64,000 nt of DNA from Rhodovulum marinum (GCF_004343075.1 NZ_SLXP01000009.1:97790-161789); one strand, 5' to 3'; shown: positions 8,316 to 18,219, counted from the first letter of the stretch. The notes: generated by a model from the sequence alone, not told the origin. Program-made: numbers and translations.

Positions 8316-8448
8316 ACGAGCGGACCAGCGTTATCATCACAACCAATCTCAGCGCAGCGAATGGGCGACACTCTTCGGCGATGCAAAGATGACCACCGCG
8401 CTCCTCGATCTCCTCACCCACCGCTGCCACATCCGAGAATCCAAGTGA
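8311..8448 (+). pseudogene. IS21-type istB C-terminal remnant, plus strand
   Basis: A second istB 3' remnant facing the other way. It reads NERTSVIITTNLS up to about 8352, then needs a one-base frame change to continue as EWATLFGDAKMTTALLDLLT and stops at 8446-8448. The usual RFKN end is missing. Bases 8379-8409 are nearly the exact reverse complement of 8285-8315, so the two remnants meet head to head and form an inverted repeat with about 63 bases between the arms. Confidence 0.7.
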
Positions 8449-8503
8449 TTCGACGAACACCGGCGTGAACCGGCGCGGCCGCAAACCCGACGCTGTTCCA
8501 AGA

Positions 8504-9517
8504 TCAGTGCCCGTACCTACTGCGTGCTATCATGGCGCGAAGTTTCCAGACCCGCCGACGAAAGCCATTCCAGCGTTCGACCTGGATATACTTGGCCACC
8601 TCGGCGGGGGGCACGAAGCGCGTTCGGGCGGCATGAACCTGCCCGTCGTCAATGGCACGCATCGCGTCGACGACGCGGGACAGGATCACGTCGCGACGCG
8701 CGCTGCGCGCATCCGAGGTCTTGCCGAATGTCGGGAAGGTCGGGTTCGGGTTCACCTCGAATATCACGGGCTTTCCGTCGCATAGGCCATAGTCGATCCG
8801 GCCGAATTGCAGACCTGCCAGGTCGGTCGCCGCCAGAAGCGCCTCGCGATGCGGGTTGTCGCGCACGAAGTCCAGCTCTTCGGCGGCGAAATCCGCGGTC
8901 TTCCGGCTGATCGAGGATTTCACCACCCAATGCGGACTGCGCAGGATGTGTTGCGGGATGATCGCGTCTCCGATCCTGAAGGCGCCGTATTTGCGAAACA
9001 GGCCATCGCTGTCCGGGCGGGTTTCGAAACTGACCGCGATGTGCCGTTTCAACGGCCGCCCGGCATCGCGCATCGCCCGAAGTTCTGCATCCAGTTCGTC
9101 CGCAGAGTGGATCAGACCTGATTCCGCGCCCAGGCAGCCATCCTCGAGCCGCAGGAACACCGGAAAGCGGGAGGGGCGGTCGCCAGCCTCGAGCCGGGTC
9201 ACCTCGACCGGGTTCAACCCGGCCGCATGCAACTTGCGCAACAGGGCATACCGCTCGCATGCGGTGCACGGATGGTTGAGGATGCGTGTTCGCGGGTTTT
9301 CATGGCGCGCCGCTTGGGCAATGGCGGCTGCCGCGGCAAGTTGGAACCCGTCCAGGAACTCGAAATCGGAAAAGATCAGTGTCCCGGTCGGAAAGGACAA
9401 CCGCCGAAACGCGTCCTGGTAGGTGACGACCCTGAGAAAAGGCAGATGCCGCCCCGCGCTTGCCAGCAGCTTTCGCGACGGGTTCAGGTTCAACTCGTGA
9501 ACGAAGAAGGTGATCAT
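8504..9517 (-). CDS. ATP-grasp family protein
   Basis: A 337-residue ATP-grasp-like protein. The N-terminal third carries a pre-ATP-grasp-like region; the C-terminal catalytic end is visible as FGRIDYGLCDGKPVIFEVN followed by Pro-Asn-Pro, which supplies the acidic and Asn ligands for magnesium-ATP. Such proteins ligate carboxylates to amines or thiols; the substrate is not predictable here. The ATG at 9517 (MITFFVHELNLNPSRK) is favoured over the upstream in-frame start at 9607, which adds low-complexity sequence. It is transcribed away from the methyltransferase gene at 9855. Confidence 0.7.
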   Translation of the reverse strand: MITFFVHELNLNPSRKLLASAGRHLPFLRVVTYQDAFRRLSFPTGTLIFSDFEFLDGFQLAAAAAIAQAARHENPRTRILNHPCTACERYALLRKLHAAGLNPVEVTRLEAGDRPSRFPVFLRLEDGCLGAESGLIHSADELDAELRAMRDAGRPLKRHIAVSFETRPDSDGLFRKYGAFRIGDAIIPQHILRSPHWVVKSSISRKTADFAAEELDFVRDNPHREALLAATDLAGLQFGRIDYGLCDGKPVIFEVNPNPTFPTFGKTSDARSARRDVILSRVVDAMRAIDDGQVHAARTRFVPPAEVAKYIQVERWNGFRRRVWKLRAMIARSRYGH

Positions 9518-9854
9518 GCCGTGTGAACGCCCTTTGGGCACGAGCCGGATGCCGTCACGTTGCGGGCGTTGCGCGAAGAGTGCAAGCCCGCCACCGCAGG
9601 CGCACATGCGGCAAATCGGGAATTGGACTTCGCCGCCGACTGGGATTTGATGAGGCGGAAAAACGATTAGGACTCAAGGATGAACGCCGCCGCCACCGTC
9701 GAACCGAACCGGCCCCTCGAGCCGAACGGGCTGGCCATCCGAGTGATCGGCCCCGTCGGCGGCCGAGCCGAAGAAAATCGGCCAAGGGCATGCGTGGGCC
9801 CCGGTGCTCTGGAACGCAATATCGGCTGGCAGGTCTTGTGGGAGGGAAAGACGG
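9518..9854. other. Divergent intergenic region between ATP-grasp and methyltransferase genes
   Basis: A 337-base region that should contain the promoters for both divergent genes. A ribosome-binding site, GGGAGGG, ends eight bases before the GTG at 9855. The open frames crossing it are Arg/Pro-rich with no family resemblance and look like composition artefacts. Confidence 0.5.
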
Positions 9855-10781
9855 GTGACTGCCGCATCCGTGCATCTGGCGGCTTTCTTCCAAAACGGCA
9901 GATCGGTTGCGTCTGTGCTGAAGGATAACGCGAGCCTCGCAATGCACCCGACCGAACCGCTAGACGACTTGGCGCGGTTCTCTTTCGAACATGCGGGCAA
10001 TCTGTGTGAAAAGGAACATGGCTGCCTGGCCTATCACCGCGCCTGGAGCGTGATCCGCCTGTTGCTGAGGAACGGGGCGGTGCCGGCGGGGACGGATTTC
10101 TTTGCCGAGGGGCTGGCGCGGGCGGCCGTCGATGGTCGGTGCCGGGTGCTTTTGTCGGGGGCCGCCGACAGCGGGCTTGCGGCCATGGTGCTGGGTGCGC
10201 TTGCGCGGTGCGGGCTGAGCGGCGAACTGGTGCTGGCGGAACGCTGCGCCACCCCGATCGAACAGAACCGGCGTCTCGCGGCGCATCTGGGGCGCGGGAT
10301 CGAACTTCATCACGGCAACATCCTGGACCTGGATTGTGCCGCAGTCGATGCGGTTGTCGCCCACAGTTTTCTGAATTTCCTTCCGGCGGAATTGCGCCCG
10401 GACCTCGTTGCCACCTGGGCCAGGGTCCTGCGTCCCGGCGGTCTTCTCCTGCTCCATCAGAAGCTGGGCGATCTGGTCTGGCATCTCGATGCGGCGGCGC
10501 TCCAGGCGAACCGTCAGCGACTGGAGGCCGCGGCGCTGGCGCGCGGGTACAGGCCCGAGACGGTGCAGGCAATCGGCACGGCCGGACACGCGTTCTGGAC
10601 GCGCCCGCGCGTAACGCCATCGACGCGCGACTCCGAGCTGCGCGAGATGTTGGCCCGTTCGGGCCTTGAATGCCTGTCGGTGAACGGGCTTGACCGGCTT
10701 TCGGTGCAATCGCCGTCCTATGTGCCGGGGATCTCGCCCGAAATCCGGCAAAGCCTGATCGTGGCGCGCCGTCCGTTGTGA
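9855..10781 (+). CDS. Class I SAM-dependent methyltransferase
   Basis: A 308-residue protein with a Rossmann methyltransferase core. Motif I is degenerate (VLLSGAADSGL), followed by the acidic end of strand 2 (LVLAERC), motif II with HSFLNFLP, and the post-II motif LRPGGLLLLHQ. A helical N-terminal region of ~90 residues includes HGCLAYHRAWSVIRLLLRNG. The GTG start at 9855 was chosen for its good ribosome site (GGGAGGG); an upstream ATG at 9804 lacks one. It sits divergently to an ATP-grasp gene, which may mean a shared small-molecule modification role. Substrate unknown. Confidence 0.75.
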   Translation: MTAASVHLAAFFQNGRSVASVLKDNASLAMHPTEPLDDLARFSFEHAGNLCEKEHGCLAYHRAWSVIRLLLRNGAVPAGTDFFAEGLARAAVDGRCRVLLSGAADSGLAAMVLGALARCGLSGELVLAERCATPIEQNRRLAAHLGRGIELHHGNILDLDCAAVDAVVAHSFLNFLPAELRPDLVATWARVLRPGGLLLLHQKLGDLVWHLDAAALQANRQRLEAAALARGYRPETVQAIGTAGHAFWTRPRVTPSTRDSELREMLARSGLECLSVNGLDRLSVQSPSYVPGISPEIRQSLIVARRPL

Positions 10782-10799
10782 CGCTTCCCTTCCTTACGT

Positions 10800-12764
10800 T
10801 CAGGCCGGCAAGACAGGCACGATCGGCGCCGGCAGGTCGAGAACCGCGACGCGGTCGAGATAAAGCGTGACAACAACCACGGTCACAAGCGCGGCGGCCA
10901 CGACCAAAGCCAGCCGGCGCAAGGCGTTGCCCTGCCGCAATGACGGCAGCATCCAGAACAGAACCAGCCCGCCGCACGCGAGCGGAAGGCCGAAAAGCAG
11001 CGTCAGCCCAGGTGCGATTGCCACAAGCAGGAGCGGCAGCCGATGCGATGCCGGCAGGAACGGCCTTTCCTTGCCCGATCCGCCCGCGAGAGAAGGCGCA
11101 AAAGCCTGCGCAAGGGCCAGCGCGGCGAAGGTGCCCAGCGTCACGAAGCACACCCCCAAGGCATAGCCCGAATAGGCCCGCCCACCGGTCAACGCGATCC
11201 CGGCGAAAAGCGCGACACCGCATCCCAGAAGGATCGTCACGCCCCGATCCGCGATGCTGGCGCGCTGGACCTCCGAGGCTCCGTGTCGTGGCCGCGTCAC
11301 CATCCAGACCACCGAAAGGAGCGTCAGCGCGATGATGACCCAGGCGAGGGGACGCGAGCCTAAGTCAAGCCGGTCCACCGCATGAAGCTGGCATACCAGG
11401 GCAAGATTGCTTTCCAGGCTGGGCCCAAGCACGAAGGCGATGACGAACGGCACGCGCGGCCAGTCGAGACGGCGGAACGCATAGCCCAGGGCGGCAAAGC
11501 CCACGGCGACGAACAGATCGGAGACGAGGCCGTCAATCTGCACCACCGTCACCAAACCGACCACGATGACCGGCAACGCGATGCGGTCGATCGGCAACCG
11601 CGTAAGACGGGACAGTCCGGGCACAAGCGCCAACCCCAGCGCAGAGGTCAACAGGTTCGAGGCGAGCAAGGCGAAAATCAACGTGAAGGTGAAAGGCAGA
11701 TCCGCGCCCAGCATGGCGCTTCCGGGAACGAAACCGTGGATCGCCAGCACGGTAAGCAGGAAGACCCCGCCCTCGCTGCCCGGCACGCCCAGCGCCAGCA
11801 CCGGCAGGAGCGAGCCGCCATCCTTTGCATCGACGGCGGCCTCGGGGCCGATCACGCCGCGGATGTCGCCCTTGCCGAAACCGGAGCGGTCGCCGCGCGC
11901 TGTCTGTACCGTCTGGCCATAGGCGACGAACCCCGCCACCGTTCCACCCACGCCGGGAATGATGCCGACGAGCAGGCCGATCAGCGAGGCACGCAGCACC
12001 AGCGCGCGTTCCTTGAGCACCCCAAGCACGCCCCCGCGCGTCGTGTCGTCGGGCGCGGCGTGCCGTGGAACTGCCTTCAGGTCGTGGCATTTGCGCCAGG
12101 ACAACACCTCGGACAACGTGAAGAAGCCAAGCAGCATCGCCCCTTGCGCAAGCCCGTCGCTGATCTCGAACCGGCCGAAGGTCCAGCGCGGCTGGCTGGT
12201 TGTCGGATCGCTTCCGACCATGGCCAGAAGCAGGCCAAGACCGGTCGCCGCAAAGGCCTTGAGCGGCCTGCCATTGAGCACGGCGATGATCGTGGCAAGC
12301 CCCCAGACCGCCAGTGCCGCGCGTTCCAGGGGGCCGATCTGCAGCAACAAGGGCCGGATCGCAGGCAGAAGCAGGATCAGAACCACCACGCCGAAGACCG
12401 AGCCCAACGCCGAGGCCGTGGCCGCTGCGGCCAGGGCGGTGCGGGGCCGGCCGGCATGGGCCATCGGGTGCCCATCCAGCAAGGTGACGGAACTTGCGGC
12501 ATTTCCGGGGATCCCGAAGAGGATCGCCGTGACCGACCCCATGAACGTCGCACCGCCCGTCAACGCGCCGAACAAAAGCAGAACCTGCACCGGTTCCCAA
12601 TGCAGCGTCAGTACCACCATCACCGCCGCCAGGCTTGCCGCGCCGATCCCGGGCAGGAACGAAACGGTCATCGCCAGAACGGTGCCCAGAACCGGTATCA
12701 GGACATTCGGCCAGCTGAAGACGTTCTGCAGGCCGATCCCAAGCGCAGTGATCGTGTCAGGCAT
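10800..12764 (-). CDS. Tripartite tricarboxylate transporter, TctA-TctB fusion
   Basis: A 654-residue membrane protein. Residues 1-~490 are TctA, with the family motifs PGIGAASLAA and GIPGNAASSVTLLDGHPMA, plus the repeat GIIPGVGGTVAGFVAYGQT in the second half. TctA alone is about 500 residues. The remaining ~155 residues contain about four more membrane segments and look like TctB, the small membrane subunit, which has no separate gene here. The system imports carboxylates using a periplasmic binding protein and the ion gradient. The binding-protein gene lies just upstream, 21 bases away. Confidence 0.82.
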   Translation of the reverse strand: MPDTITALGIGLQNVFSWPNVLIPVLGTVLAMTVSFLPGIGAASLAAVMVVLTLHWEPVQVLLLFGALTGGATFMGSVTAILFGIPGNAASSVTLLDGHPMAHAGRPRTALAAAATASALGSVFGVVVLILLLPAIRPLLLQIGPLERAALAVWGLATIIAVLNGRPLKAFAATGLGLLLAMVGSDPTTSQPRWTFGRFEISDGLAQGAMLLGFFTLSEVLSWRKCHDLKAVPRHAAPDDTTRGGVLGVLKERALVLRASLIGLLVGIIPGVGGTVAGFVAYGQTVQTARGDRSGFGKGDIRGVIGPEAAVDAKDGGSLLPVLALGVPGSEGGVFLLTVLAIHGFVPGSAMLGADLPFTFTLIFALLASNLLTSALGLALVPGLSRLTRLPIDRIALPVIVVGLVTVVQIDGLVSDLFVAVGFAALGYAFRRLDWPRVPFVIAFVLGPSLESNLALVCQLHAVDRLDLGSRPLAWVIIALTLLSVVWMVTRPRHGASEVQRASIADRGVTILLGCGVALFAGIALTGGRAYSGYALGVCFVTLGTFAALALAQAFAPSLAGGSGKERPFLPASHRLPLLLVAIAPGLTLLFGLPLACGGLVLFWMLPSLRQGNALRRLALVVAAALVTVVVVTLYLDRVAVLDLPAPIVPVLPA

Positions 12765-12785
12765 GGCAGCGGCGTGCAGCGTCGC

Positions 12786-13838
12786 TCAGGGGCGCAGCTG
12801 CGTCGCCACCTCGTCGAGAAGCGGGGCCGCCCGCGAATAAGCCTCCAGCTTGTTTTCGAAGATTCTTTCAGCCTCCTGCGCGCCGATCGGCGTCACATCC
12901 CGGCCTTGTGCCTGTGCGGCATCGCGGAAATCAGGCGAGACCAGCGCCGCGTCGAAGATCGCATTCAGGCAGACCTGTACATCATCCGGCACCGCGGCCG
13001 AGTTCATCAGGATGCGGGCGCCCGAGGAGAGCGACACCGCAAGCTGTGCGATCTTCTGCCGTTCGGCGCGTTCCGCTTCGGGCAGGCCCGCGGTCAGATG
13101 CGCGACAAGTCCGCCCTCGCCGGCGAGCCAAGGTACATCCGGCAGCATGGGATCGGGTCCGTCGGACAGCACGAGAAGCACCTTCAGATCGCCGGATTTC
13201 ATCGCCCGGAGCGCGGTTCCCTTGGCTTTCGACGTGAAATCGGTCTCGCCCCGCAGGACCGCCGCGAACTGATCTCCGCTTCCGGCGTAACCGGCCACCA
13301 GCCGGACCGTGTGCCCCGTGGCCATCGCCGGCAGTCCGACGGTTCCCAGGTTCGCCTCGACTGAGGAAACCGCCGCCACAAGCGGCCCGGCATCGGGGTC
13401 CATCAGATTTAGATCGGGGCGCCCGACCCAAGCCTCCGGTTCGACCTGGACAATACCAAGGGCCCGAAAATCCTGCGGCGTCTTGCCAAGCGAAGGATCT
13501 TCGAGCAGTTCGGCGACGATATCGCCTGCGTTGTCTATGAGAACCGCGTAATCATCCGACGGCGCATTCGCCACACGCAAGAGCGCCGCCTTGCCACCGC
13601 CGCCCGGCATGTTGGACACCCGCACCGTCACGCCGCCGATCCGTTCAAGTTCGGGCGCAAGGCTGCGCGCATAGATATCGAACCCACCCCCGGCCGCATT
13701 CGGCACCACGAGGGTCAGGCGCTGACCCTTCATCCGGTCGGCACATCCCGACGGAAGGGTAGCATCTGCACGAACCTCGGAAACGAACAGAGGCGCAAGC
13801 GCAAACACGAGGCCGGCTGCGAAGACCTTCAAGACCAT
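12786..13838 (-). CDS. TctC-type (Bug) periplasmic binding protein
   Basis: A 350-residue secreted binding protein of the tripartite tricarboxylate transporter family. It starts with a signal peptide (MVLKVFAAGLVFALAPLFVS, then a cleavage site near ADA). The mature part has VVPNAAGGGFDIYARSLAPE, matching the Bug-family ligand loop, which usually reads VPFPAGGGTD. ATG 13838 fits the signal peptide; upstream in-frame ATGs would add a non-secretory leader. A dicarboxylate or similar carboxylate is the likely ligand. It is the first gene of a two-gene operon with the TctA-TctB fusion. Confidence 0.8.
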   Translation of the reverse strand: MVLKVFAAGLVFALAPLFVSEVRADATLPSGCADRMKGQRLTLVVPNAAGGGFDIYARSLAPELERIGGVTVRVSNMPGGGGKAALLRVANAPSDDYAVLIDNAGDIVAELLEDPSLGKTPQDFRALGIVQVEPEAWVGRPDLNLMDPDAGPLVAAVSSVEANLGTVGLPAMATGHTVRLVAGYAGSGDQFAAVLRGETDFTSKAKGTALRAMKSGDLKVLLVLSDGPDPMLPDVPWLAGEGGLVAHLTAGLPEAERAERQKIAQLAVSLSSGARILMNSAAVPDDVQVCLNAIFDAALVSPDFRDAAQAQGRDVTPIGAQEAERIFENKLEAYSRAAPLLDEVATQLRP

Positions 13839-14117
13839 GATGCCTGATCCACCTTTTCTTCCCGGTTTGGCGATACCGCCCCTGACCTGCTGCATGGTGG
13901 TTTCATTCTCAAAACAACAGACTGCAGGCTGAAATCGGTAGTGGGCTTCATCGTCCGGGGCAAGCACGCCTGGCGTCGCGGCTTCGATTTGTCAAATCGA
14001 TCGGCGCCTGTGCGGCGGCGTTCGGGCACTGCCAGCCGGGCGGCAAAGGCACCGTGCCGCGCCCCCGGGCGTACGTCTGACCGGCGGCCATGGTGGTGCC
14101 ACGGCCCCGGGGCGGGG

Positions 14118-15383
14118 TCAGGGTGTGGCGCCCGCAGCCGGGGAAACGTGCAGCCGTCCCGCGGCAAGCGCCGAGGCCGCCACCATCAGGGCAGCGGCGC
14201 CAAGCATCAGCGGCAGGCCACCGGCCGCGTAGGTCAGCCCGGACAGGACGGTGCCGACAAGCCGCCCGGCGGCATTGGCCATGTAATAGAAGCCGACATC
14301 CATCGTCACCCTTTCGTCCCGGCTGAAGGCGAGGATCAGGTAGGAATGCAGCGACGAATTGACCGCGAACAACGCGCCGAAGGCCAGGAGCCCCGTAACC
14401 AGCGTGGCGGTCAGCCATGGTGACGGGCCGTCGGCCAGCAGGGCGGCGCCCGTCAACACCGCGGGCACGGCCGCCAGCGCCCAGGCCCAGCCGCGCGCCG
14501 CGGCGATCAGGGCGGCCTCGGGGCGGGTGCCCGCGCGCAAGAGCCGGGGCGCAAAGGCCTGCACCGCGCCGTACAGGATGATCCAGCCGGCCATGAAACC
14601 GCCGATCAGGAAAAAGGCCGCGCGGTTGCCCGCCTCGGTCCCATCCGAAAGCACCGCGTAGAAATAGACCGGGATACCGACCACGAACCACACGTCGCGC
14701 GCCCCGAACAGCACCACGCGGGCCGCCGAAAGCCAGTTGACGTTCCGCGATGTCGAAAAGACCTGCGCGAATTTCGCCCCCTTGCGTCCCCGGGGCAGCC
14801 CCGGTGGCATGGCGATCAGGACCGCAACCAGGATCGCCGCCAGAACGGTCGCCATGGCCAGAACCGCCCAGGTGAACCCGAATGTCGCCAAAAGCGCCGC
14901 CCCCAGCAGAAAGCCCAGCCCCTTCACCGCGTTCTTGGACCCCGTCAGCGCGGCGACCCAGCGAAACAGGCCGTCTCCGCCCTTCGGCGCCAGCAGCTTG
15001 ACCGCCGACTTGGCGGACATCTTGGCCAGGTCCTTGGCGACCCCGCTTGCGCCCTGCACCGCCATCACATAGGCGACCGAAAGGCCGATCGCCCAATCGG
15101 GGTTCAACCCCGCCAGCGCGATCAGCGCCGCCACCTGGATGCCCAACCCCGCATAGAGCGTCGATGCCAGTCCGAAACGCGCCGCCAGCCAGCCCGCAGA
15201 CAGGTTGGTGAGAATGCCCGCGATTTCATAGAGCACGAACAACCAGGCCAACTGGATCGGCGTAAACCCGAGGGTGTGAAAATGCAGAAGCACCAGCATC
15301 CTGAGCGCGCCATCGGTCAGCATGAACGCCCAGTAGGCCACGGTAACCGCGACATAGGCCGACAGGCCGTCGGATCGGCTCAC
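14118..15383 (-). CDS. arsJ: ArsJ organoarsenical efflux permease
   Basis: A 421-residue major-facilitator-like permease with about 11-12 membrane segments. In characterised systems ArsJ exports 1-arseno-3-phosphoglycerate, the unstable product that GAPDH forms from glyceraldehyde 3-phosphate and arsenate. The conserved block [19 protein letters not shown] and the direct coupling to a GAPDH gene support the name. It starts with GTG at 15383, overlapping the GAPDH stop (GTGA), so translation is coupled. It is the last gene of the arsenic operon. Confidence 0.88.
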   Translation of the reverse strand: MSRSDGLSAYVAVTVAYWAFMLTDGALRMLVLLHFHTLGFTPIQLAWLFVLYEIAGILTNLSAGWLAARFGLASTLYAGLGIQVAALIALAGLNPDWAIGLSVAYVMAVQGASGVAKDLAKMSAKSAVKLLAPKGGDGLFRWVAALTGSKNAVKGLGFLLGAALLATFGFTWAVLAMATVLAAILVAVLIAMPPGLPRGRKGAKFAQVFSTSRNVNWLSAARVVLFGARDVWFVVGIPVYFYAVLSDGTEAGNRAAFFLIGGFMAGWIILYGAVQAFAPRLLRAGTRPEAALIAAARGWAWALAAVPAVLTGAALLADGPSPWLTATLVTGLLAFGALFAVNSSLHSYLILAFSRDERVTMDVGFYYMANAAGRLVGTVLSGLTYAAGGLPLMLGAAALMVAASALAAGRLHVSPAAGATP

Positions 15384-16378
15384 AGCGACGCCCCCACCAT
15401 CAGCGCGATATCCACCAGCCGGTGTGCATAGCCCATTTCGTTGTCATACCACGCATAAACCTTGAGCTGGGTGCCGTTGACGACCATGGTGGACGGCCCG
15501 TCCACGATCCCCGAACGGGTGTCGTTCACGTAATCGGCCGACACCAGCGGGCGGTCTTCATACCCGAGAATACCCCTCAGCGGGCCTTCGGCGGCGGCCT
15601 TGAACAGCGTGTTGACCTCGTCCGCCGTCACCTCGCGCTGGACCTCGAACACGCAGTCGGTCAGCGACCCGTTCAGCAACGGCACCCGCACCGCGTGGCC
15701 GTTCAGCCTGCCCTTCAGCTCGGGATAGATCAGGGTGATCGCCGTGGCGCTTCCGGTGGTGGTGGGGATCAGCGAATTCAGCGCGGACCGCGCGCGGCGC
15801 AGATCCTTGGCGGGGCGGTCGACGATGGTCTGGGTGTTGGTCACGTCATGGATCGTGGTGATGACGCCGTGGCGGATGCCGATCTGTTCGTGGACGACCT
15901 TGACCACCGGGGCGAGGCAATTCGTGGTGCAACTGGCCGCCGTCACGATGCAGTGCCGGGCGGGGTCGTAGATGCCATGGTTCACCCCGTAGACGATATT
16001 CGCCGCATCGCCATCCTTGACCGGGGCCGAGACCACGACCTTTTTCACGCCCTTCTCGAAATAGGGGGCGATGCTGGCCTCGGTCTTGAACACGCCGGTG
16101 CAATCGATCACCACGTCGACACCGTCCAGCGGCAGGTCTTCGATCCGGTCGCGGCCTGCGAAGGGCAGCCGGGTGCCGTCGATGGTCACGCTGCCTTCGT
16201 CATGGGAAAACGCCGCGTCCCACCGCCCGTGCACGGTGTCGAATTCCAGCAGATGCGCGGCCATGGCCGGGTCACCGACGGCATCGTTGATCCAGGCGAT
16301 GTCCGCACCGCGTTCCAGAAGGGGGCGCAATGCCAGCTTGCCGATGCGGCCCAGCCCGTTCAGTGCGAAAACCGTCAT
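15380..16378 (-). CDS. Arsenic-operon glyceraldehyde-3-phosphate dehydrogenase
   Basis: A 332-residue type I GAPDH. The NAD-binding start is [20 protein letters not shown], and the catalytic Cys150 lies in the signature [11 protein letters not shown]. In ars operons this enzyme uses arsenate in place of phosphate to make 1-arseno-3-phosphoglycerate for export by ArsJ, a detoxification route rather than glycolysis. The first residues (MTVFALNG) and the ATGA overlap with the upstream arsR-arsC fusion set the start at 16378; longer frames upstream are antisense artefacts. Confidence 0.9.
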   Translation of the reverse strand: MTVFALNGLGRIGKLALRPLLERGADIAWINDAVGDPAMAAHLLEFDTVHGRWDAAFSHDEGSVTIDGTRLPFAGRDRIEDLPLDGVDVVIDCTGVFKTEASIAPYFEKGVKKVVVSAPVKDGDAANIVYGVNHGIYDPARHCIVTAASCTTNCLAPVVKVVHEQIGIRHGVITTIHDVTNTQTIVDRPAKDLRRARSALNSLIPTTTGSATAITLIYPELKGRLNGHAVRVPLLNGSLTDCVFEVQREVTADEVNTLFKAAAEGPLRGILGYEDRPLVSADYVNDTRSGIVDGPSTMVVNGTQLKVYAWYDNEMGYAHRLVDIALMVGASL

Positions 16379-17220
16379 GCCGTCAACCCAGCCACGGCGC
16401 GCCCGATCTCGTCGACCGCCTTTTGCAGCGCCAGCCGGTCCAGCGCGTCCAGCCGCAGCGCGGTAAAGGCCTGGATCCGGTTCTTCAGCGCGCCATAGGC
16501 CTGCTGAAAGGCGAGGCTTTTCTGCGCGTCGGTGCCCTCGGCCTTGACCGGATCGGGCATGCCCCAATGGGCGGTGACGGGCTGGCCTTCCCAGGACGGG
16601 CATTCCTCGTTTGCGGCTTGGTCGCAAACCGTGAAGACGAAATCGAGATGCGGCGCGTCCGGCCCGCTGAACTCGGACACGTTCTTGGCGCGCAGAACCG
16701 AAACGTCATGGCCTTTGTCCCTGAGCACCTGCAGGGCGAAAGGGTTCAGTTCGGAATAGGGTTTGGTGCCCGCGGAATAGGCGTTGAACCGGTCGGGCGC
16801 GGCGGCACGCAGCAGCGACTCGGCAAAGATCGAGCGGGCGGAATTGCCAGTGCAGATGAAAAGCACGTTGAATTTGCGGTCGGACATGGGGGGGGCTCCT
16901 GTGAGCATGGGCAGAGAGACGGGCGAACACAGGTCCGACCGCCCGCGGCAGCAATCGAAGAACAGGAAATCGAGGGTGCGTCGCACCTCTGTCATGTTGA
17001 TCTCATAGCGCAACGACGTGCCCTCACGCGTCTGGCTGACCAGCCCCGCCCCCATCAGGGCGGACAGATAGGCCGAAAGCGTCGACGGCTTAAGCCCCAG
17101 CGCCGCGCCGATTTCACCGGCGGGCACGCGGTCGGGATAGCGCCGCATCAGAAGCCGGAAAATCGCTAGCCGCTGGGGATGGCCAAGGGTCGCAAAGCGG
17201 GAGGGAATCAATTTTTCCAT
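16375..17220 (-). CDS. ArsR-ArsC fusion: arsenic repressor plus arsenate reductase
   Basis: A 281-residue two-domain protein. Residues 1-~105 form an ArsR winged helix ([16 protein letters not shown], then [19 protein letters not shown]), with a cysteine cluster at 90, 91 and 98 that could bind arsenite. Residues 115-281 are a low-molecular-weight phosphatase-type arsenate reductase: P-loop CTGNSARS at 123-130 and a second pair of cysteines at 199 and 207. An internal ATG at the junction shows where separate genes were joined. It is the first gene of the operon and likely represses its own promoter. Confidence 0.88.
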   Translation of the reverse strand: MEKLIPSRFATLGHPQRLAIFRLLMRRYPDRVPAGEIGAALGLKPSTLSAYLSALMGAGLVSQTREGTSLRYEINMTEVRRTLDFLFFDCCRGRSDLCSPVSLPMLTGAPPMSDRKFNVLFICTGNSARSIFAESLLRAAAPDRFNAYSAGTKPYSELNPFALQVLRDKGHDVSVLRAKNVSEFSGPDAPHLDFVFTVCDQAANEECPSWEGQPVTAHWGMPDPVKAEGTDAQKSLAFQQAYGALKNRIQAFTALRLDALDRLALQKAVDEIGRAVAGLTA

Positions 17221-17242
17221 ATTTCGAGAATATCGGAAATAT
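17219..17242. promoter_or_regulatory. Candidate ArsR operator over the ars start codon
   Basis: An imperfect inverted repeat with arms ATATTTC and GAAATAT separated by ten bases touches the start codon of the ArsR-ArsC gene. It is unusually AT-rich for this DNA. ArsR-family sites are typically AT-rich palindromes close to the start, so this is a reasonable operator for self-repression. No binding data are implied. Confidence 0.45.
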
Positions 17243-17325
17243 ATGACAGGGCAATGACGGCCTGCCGCGTCGAGACCCGGTTCGAACGGGATGCGCCCGC
17301 GTGCAAAGCCTTCTGCGCGCGCGCC

Positions 17326-18219
17326 CTATCCCACGGGATCGTTACAGGGGATCACGTCGACCCGGTGAACGGTCGTGTGCGTGCCTTCGGTCCGCAGCGA
17401 CCCGCGCACCGGTGCGACATCTGCATAGTCGCGCCCGATGGCCACCGCGATATGGTCGGCCCCCACCACGATGTCGTTCGTGGGGTCGATCTCGACCCAG
17501 CCGGTTTCGGCCCCGCACCAGGCCCGCACCCAGGCATGCATCGCATCGGCCCCTTCCAGCCGGGGCTGCCCCGGCGGCGGGGTCGTGCGCAAAAAGCCGC
17601 TGACATAGCCCGCGGGGATCCCCACGGCGCGCAGCGCGGCGATCGTGACATGGCTGATATCCTGGCAGACCCCGCGGCGGGCCTCGAACGCCTCGATCGG
17701 CAGGGTCGTCACCTCGGTCGCCTCGGGGTCGAATTCGAACCGGCTGTGCACCGCATGCGAAATGGCGCAGGTCGCGGACAACGCCGACATATCCGGCTGA
17801 ACCAACTCTGCCGCAAAGGCGGCGATCCGGGATTCGTGGCGGATGCGTTCCGATTCCCCCAGGAAATGATGCGGCGCGTCGGGGCCGATGCCCACGACTT
17901 CGGCGATATCGCCGTGCAGCCGCGCCAGGTCGGTCGACAGGTCCAGCCCCGGCGCACCCCCCAGCCGGCGCACCCGCCCCGCAAAGCGGAAGGCGATTTC
18001 GGTCAGCGGCCGGTCATGCGCCAGCTCGGTCGTGGCATTGCCGAAGAAATCGGCGCTGTCACGCCGGAAATCGGGTTCCGGATCGGTATCGACGAAGCCC
18101 GAGATCAAGGTCTGCTCTGCCGAGGTCAGCGGCAGCATCCTGAGCAACGTACGGCTGGATCCCGCGGGCGTTTCGTAGCGATACGCGATCTCGAGCCGGA
18201 TGTCATAGTCGGTTGCCAT
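17326..18219 (-). CDS. Transglutaminase-like protein
   Basis: A 297-residue protein of the bacterial transglutaminase-like family. It has an N-terminal beta domain (EIAYRYETPAGSSRTLLRML) and then the papain-like core with the catalytic Cys in RRGVCQDISHV, His in DAMHAWVRAW and Asp in VEIDPTND. It may act as a peptidase or amide-forming/breaking enzyme. It is the third gene of a three-gene cassette with the ATP-grasp/alpha-E and DUF2126 genes, five bases downstream of the former. ATG 18219 fits the family start; upstream sequence is antisense-like. Confidence 0.85.
   Translation of the reverse strand: MATDYDIRLEIAYRYETPAGSSRTLLRMLPLTSAEQTLISGFVDTDPEPDFRRDSADFFGNATTELAHDRPLTEIAFRFAGRVRRLGGAPGLDLSTDLARLHGDIAEVVGIGPDAPHHFLGESERIRHESRIAAFAAELVQPDMSALSATCAISHAVHSRFEFDPEATEVTTLPIEAFEARRGVCQDISHVTIAALRAVGIPAGYVSGFLRTTPPPGQPRLEGADAMHAWVRAWCGAETGWVEIDPTNDIVVGADHIAVAIGRDYADVAPVRGSLRTEGTHTTVHRVDVIPCNDPVG

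Noticed and set aside
9523..9858. Small plus-strand open frame in the divergent gap
   Set aside because: Arg-rich, no homology, and it ends inside the methyltransferase start region.
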